Source of the DNA: an uncultured Rhodospirillaceae bacterium
GTDB lineage: Bacteria > Pseudomonadota > Alphaproteobacteria > MPNO01 > UBA2964
Length of the DNA: 53,210 nt
Reading direction: 5' to 3'
Assembly (NCBI GenBank): GCA_913052165.1
Contig: CAJXEC010000005.1
Coordinates: 1 to 53,210 of the forward strand
Each line of letters begins with the position of its first letter. Position 1 is the first letter of the stretch. The notes beneath the pieces were generated by a model. That model saw only the letters and a program-made list of their open reading frames with translations. It searched no databases and had not been told where the DNA came from. Of this stretch, positions 51,418 to 53,210 are shown piece by piece. The position numbers and the translations under genes were made by a program.

Positions 51418-52329
51418 TCATAAGGTTAGCAAGAACTCTTTAGTGATCTCAGCACAAAGCTCTGGTTTCTCTAATTGGAGCATGTGGGTGGTTCCCGGTA
51501 TGGCTTGCCAACAGTGTCCGTGTTGTTGATGCAAGGCCTGGTTTACTAATGCTGGAGATCGGGCATGAGGGTCTTGGGGATCACCGGCTATTATTTTTAG
51601 AGGACCCTCTAGTTCCCCGAAATGCGGTGTAAGATTCATTGATGCGTTCGTTGTATATACGCGTGATTCTCCAACAGGGGGGCAGCAGAGTGTCCAAGCA
51701 TTGCTGTTTTGGTCCGCTCTTAAAATAGATCGAGCCATCAGCTCGTGTGCACCGGTGACCCAGCGATTGAGACTTTTAGAGTTTTTTAATTGCTTTGCGA
51801 GCTCAAGCGGGGACCCAAAGACTGCCGGCCGTTCCGCAGCCCAATTCGCAAGCCTAAGCTCAAAACCTTGAGAAAGGTCATGAAGTTCGTGCGTTGGCGG
51901 CATAACAAATGGGGGGTCGAATAGGAGCAGCCCTTGCCACTTCCAACCAAATTCAAGTGCATGACGAATTGCGGTGATCGCGGATATGGAATGAAAAACC
52001 CCGAAGGTTGGTTTTTCGCCACAATGTCTCTCTATTTTATTTAGTAGTTCCTCAAGATCTGAAGAAAACCAGGGGACATCATGATGAATGATGAGATCGT
52101 GACGCGGGTTCCAGCCATGGTTTCGCTGGTCATATAAAAACACGTCATACTCGGGGAGCAGGTATCGCCAGAAAGGAAAATAGGCATCCGACGCAAATCC
52201 ATTTCCATGGGAGAGAATTATTCTTCTGCCGTTCGGGTTTCCATGCCTTCGGACAATGATCTTTGCCCCATCGCTCATCGTGAGGGGAATAATCTCGTCT
52301 GGTTCGGGAAGTTGGAATTTTGCGTCCAT
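51418..52329 (-). CDS. Alpha/beta hydrolase
   Basis: About 303 residues from the ATG of MDAKFQLPEPDEIIPL; an upstream TTG at 52368 would add 13 residues. It has the alpha/beta-hydrolase fold with the oxyanion region SHGNGFASDAYF, nucleophile Ser in the elbow GVFHSISAI (His and Ser replace the usual flanking Gly), an acid in AGDPQDPHA and the terminal His of PGTTHMLQLEKPE. Likely an esterase, lipase or C-C or amide hydrolase of low-polarity substrates. It is a single gene, divergent from the OmpA lipoprotein. Confidence 0.85.
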   Translation of the reverse strand: MDAKFQLPEPDEIIPLTMSDGAKIIVRRHGNPNGRRIILSHGNGFASDAYFPFWRYLLPEYDVFLYDQRNHGWNPRHDLIIHHDVPWFSSDLEELLNKIERHCGEKPTFGVFHSISAITAIRHALEFGWKWQGLLLFDPPFVMPPTHELHDLSQGFELRLANWAAERPAVFGSPLELAKQLKNSKSLNRWVTGAHELMARSILRADQNSNAWTLCCPPVGESRVYTTNASMNLTPHFGELEGPLKIIAGDPQDPHARSPALVNQALHQQHGHCWQAIPGTTHMLQLEKPELCAEITKEFLLTL

Positions 52330-52490
52330 ATTAAGCTTGGATGTATCTGTTGCGGATATTAAGTTCAAAAACCTGTGATCGATAGTCTTCTAGCATAAAA
52401 TTCTGATTTTGGAATTTCGGCTAAAATTACCTTGGCACGCTCTGTTCTGCGTTGTAGTGTTCGCCATTCTTTTTAAACGGGAGGCACAGA

Positions 52491-53210
52491 ATGCAAGTTT
52501 GCTGGAAAAAGATCACTGTTGTAGCCATTGCCGGGCTGCTCGTTAGCGCCTGCTCCGGTGTGGGTGGTCTAAGTGAAATGAAGCCTAAAGGCAAGGCTTT
52601 CGAGAAAGCACTTTTTAAAGAATACTCGAAAATGGCTTCTTATGAAGCAAAGCTAGATAGACTAGATGGGAATGTGGCCTTTTTCGTCGAGCGAGCGAAG
52701 AAAGCCGCAACTGGTAAAGCGCCGAGCCCTCAGATGATATCTGATCGAAAGATCAAAGGAAAATATGCGAAAAAGCTTGGGCCCGCTTATGCACGGGTTT
52801 GGGCTGCCCTTGATGCCAAAGGTAGCAAATTGGACGCTAAAAATGCTGCAAAAGCTCAAGTTATGTATGAGTGCTGGCTTAGACAGGCTGAGAAGAACCA
52901 GAAAAAGAACAAAAAAATGGGTTCTTGCATGAGTAGCTTCTACGGCGCTATGGCGATGGTAGAGGGTGCTATCTACAACGCGAAGCAAAAAAAGAAGAAA
53001 AGGAAGGCTTCCTCAAAAAAAAAAGTAAGTAAAAAGGCGAGTGGGCCAGTTAGAACGAAGTATTTCATAGCGTTTTTCGATTTCGGTAGCTCCAGGCTAT
53101 CTAAAAAGGCGCAGATTTCTGTCGAAAGTGCACTTGGGTTCGCGATCAGCAAAAAAAGTAACTCTATCGCTGTGACAGGACACACGGATACTGTAGGAAG
53201 CAAAAAGGCA
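52491..53210 (+). CDS. OmpA-family lipoprotein, 3' partial
   Basis: Open from the ATG at 52491 to the right edge (240 codons so far). A GGGAGG ribosome site lies 6 bp before it. The signal peptide has a basic start (MQVCWKKITVVAIAG) and lipobox LLVSAC, so Cys21 would be lipidated. A helical, Lys- and Ala-rich middle follows, with KKKK-type linker runs around residues 165-185. An OmpA-type peptidoglycan-binding domain then begins: FIAFFDFGSSRLSKKAQ and TGHTDTVG. The C-terminus lies outside the window. It probably anchors the outer membrane to peptidoglycan, as Pal-like proteins do. Confidence 0.88.
   Translation, partial: MQVCWKKITVVAIAGLLVSACSGVGGLSEMKPKGKAFEKALFKEYSKMASYEAKLDRLDGNVAFFVERAKKAATGKAPSPQMISDRKIKGKYAKKLGPAYARVWAALDAKGSKLDAKNAAKAQVMYECWLRQAEKNQKKNKKMGSCMSSFYGAMAMVEGAIYNAKQKKKKRKASSKKKVSKKASGPVRTKYFIAFFDFGSSRLSKKAQISVESALGFAISKKSNSIAVTGHTDTVGSKKA

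Noticed and set aside
1-53210. tRNA, rRNA, CRISPR arrays or intact insertion sequences
   Set aside because: No cloverleaf-like, repeat-spacer or transposase sequences were recognised by eye; a tRNAscan or CRISPR search was not possible.

Overview
The window looks like a chromosomal segment of a Gram-negative proteobacterium, most likely an uncultured marine-type alphaproteobacterium. The evidence is moderate G+C, an OmpA-type lipoprotein with a lipobox, RecX, MtnP, an NDH-SelD fusion, and many proteins of the molybdenum-hydroxylase, UbiD, TSUP and GMC type. The taxonomic call is inference. No rRNA, tRNA, CRISPR array or intact transposase was seen.

Left end (1-3560): a compact selenium locus. 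A 5'-truncated fusion of a flavoprotein (NDH-like) domain to selenophosphate synthetase (SelD/SenC type) is followed by a TIGR04348-type glycosyltransferase (SenB type, opposite strand) and an EgtB-like sulfoxide-synthase homologue (SenA type). Together these three match the selenoneine (sen) pathway. Next (3564-7264) come an SDR containing a perfect 42-bp palindrome, MTA phosphorylase, a gene-poor stretch bounded by 13-bp inverted repeats, a GmhB-type HAD phosphatase and a transaldolase.

From about 7.5 kb to 36 kb the window is dense with catabolic accessory genes, mostly single genes or short operons in alternating orientation. They include an ADP-forming acyl-CoA ligase lacking ATP-grasp, an enoyl-CoA hydratase and a GMC oxidoreductase with a carboxymuconolactone-decarboxylase-like protein. 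There are four xanthine-dehydrogenase-family large subunits, only one of which has its FAD and 2Fe-2S subunits (19538-23161). There are also two UbiD decarboxylases, a group D flavin monooxygenase, TSUP and EamA transporters, an ornithine cyclodeaminase homologue and a decayed Rieske oxygenase. A tight four-gene hydrolase operon (27607 down to 24168) holds an isochorismatase-fold protein with Gly at the Cys position, an apparently intact dienelactone hydrolase, a dead dienelactone-hydrolase domain fused to a SnoaL-like domain, and a secreted SGNH protein.

From 33.7 to 40.3 kb a plus-strand run encodes a molybdenum hydroxylase, an XRE regulator, a TPR/2OG-oxygenase-like fusion, and a PyrK/PyrD-like pair behind a recognisable promoter. 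The PyrD-like protein lacks two expected orotate-binding Asn residues. A minus-strand operon (46258 to 40313) follows, with an LhgO-like oxidase, an amidase, TcuA/TcuB-like proteins and a polysaccharide-deacetylase/allantoinase-like protein. After an ACMSD-like amidohydrolase there is a small gene graveyard (MetE-like and SDR remnants), a cupin, an SDR, a formylglycine-type sulfatase and an alpha/beta hydrolase. The right edge cuts an OmpA-family lipoprotein.

Molybdenum hydroxylation, prenyl-FMN decarboxylation, flavin hydroxylation and amide or ring-opening hydrolases together suggest degradation of aromatic or N-heterocyclic acids. The actual substrates cannot be read from the sequence.
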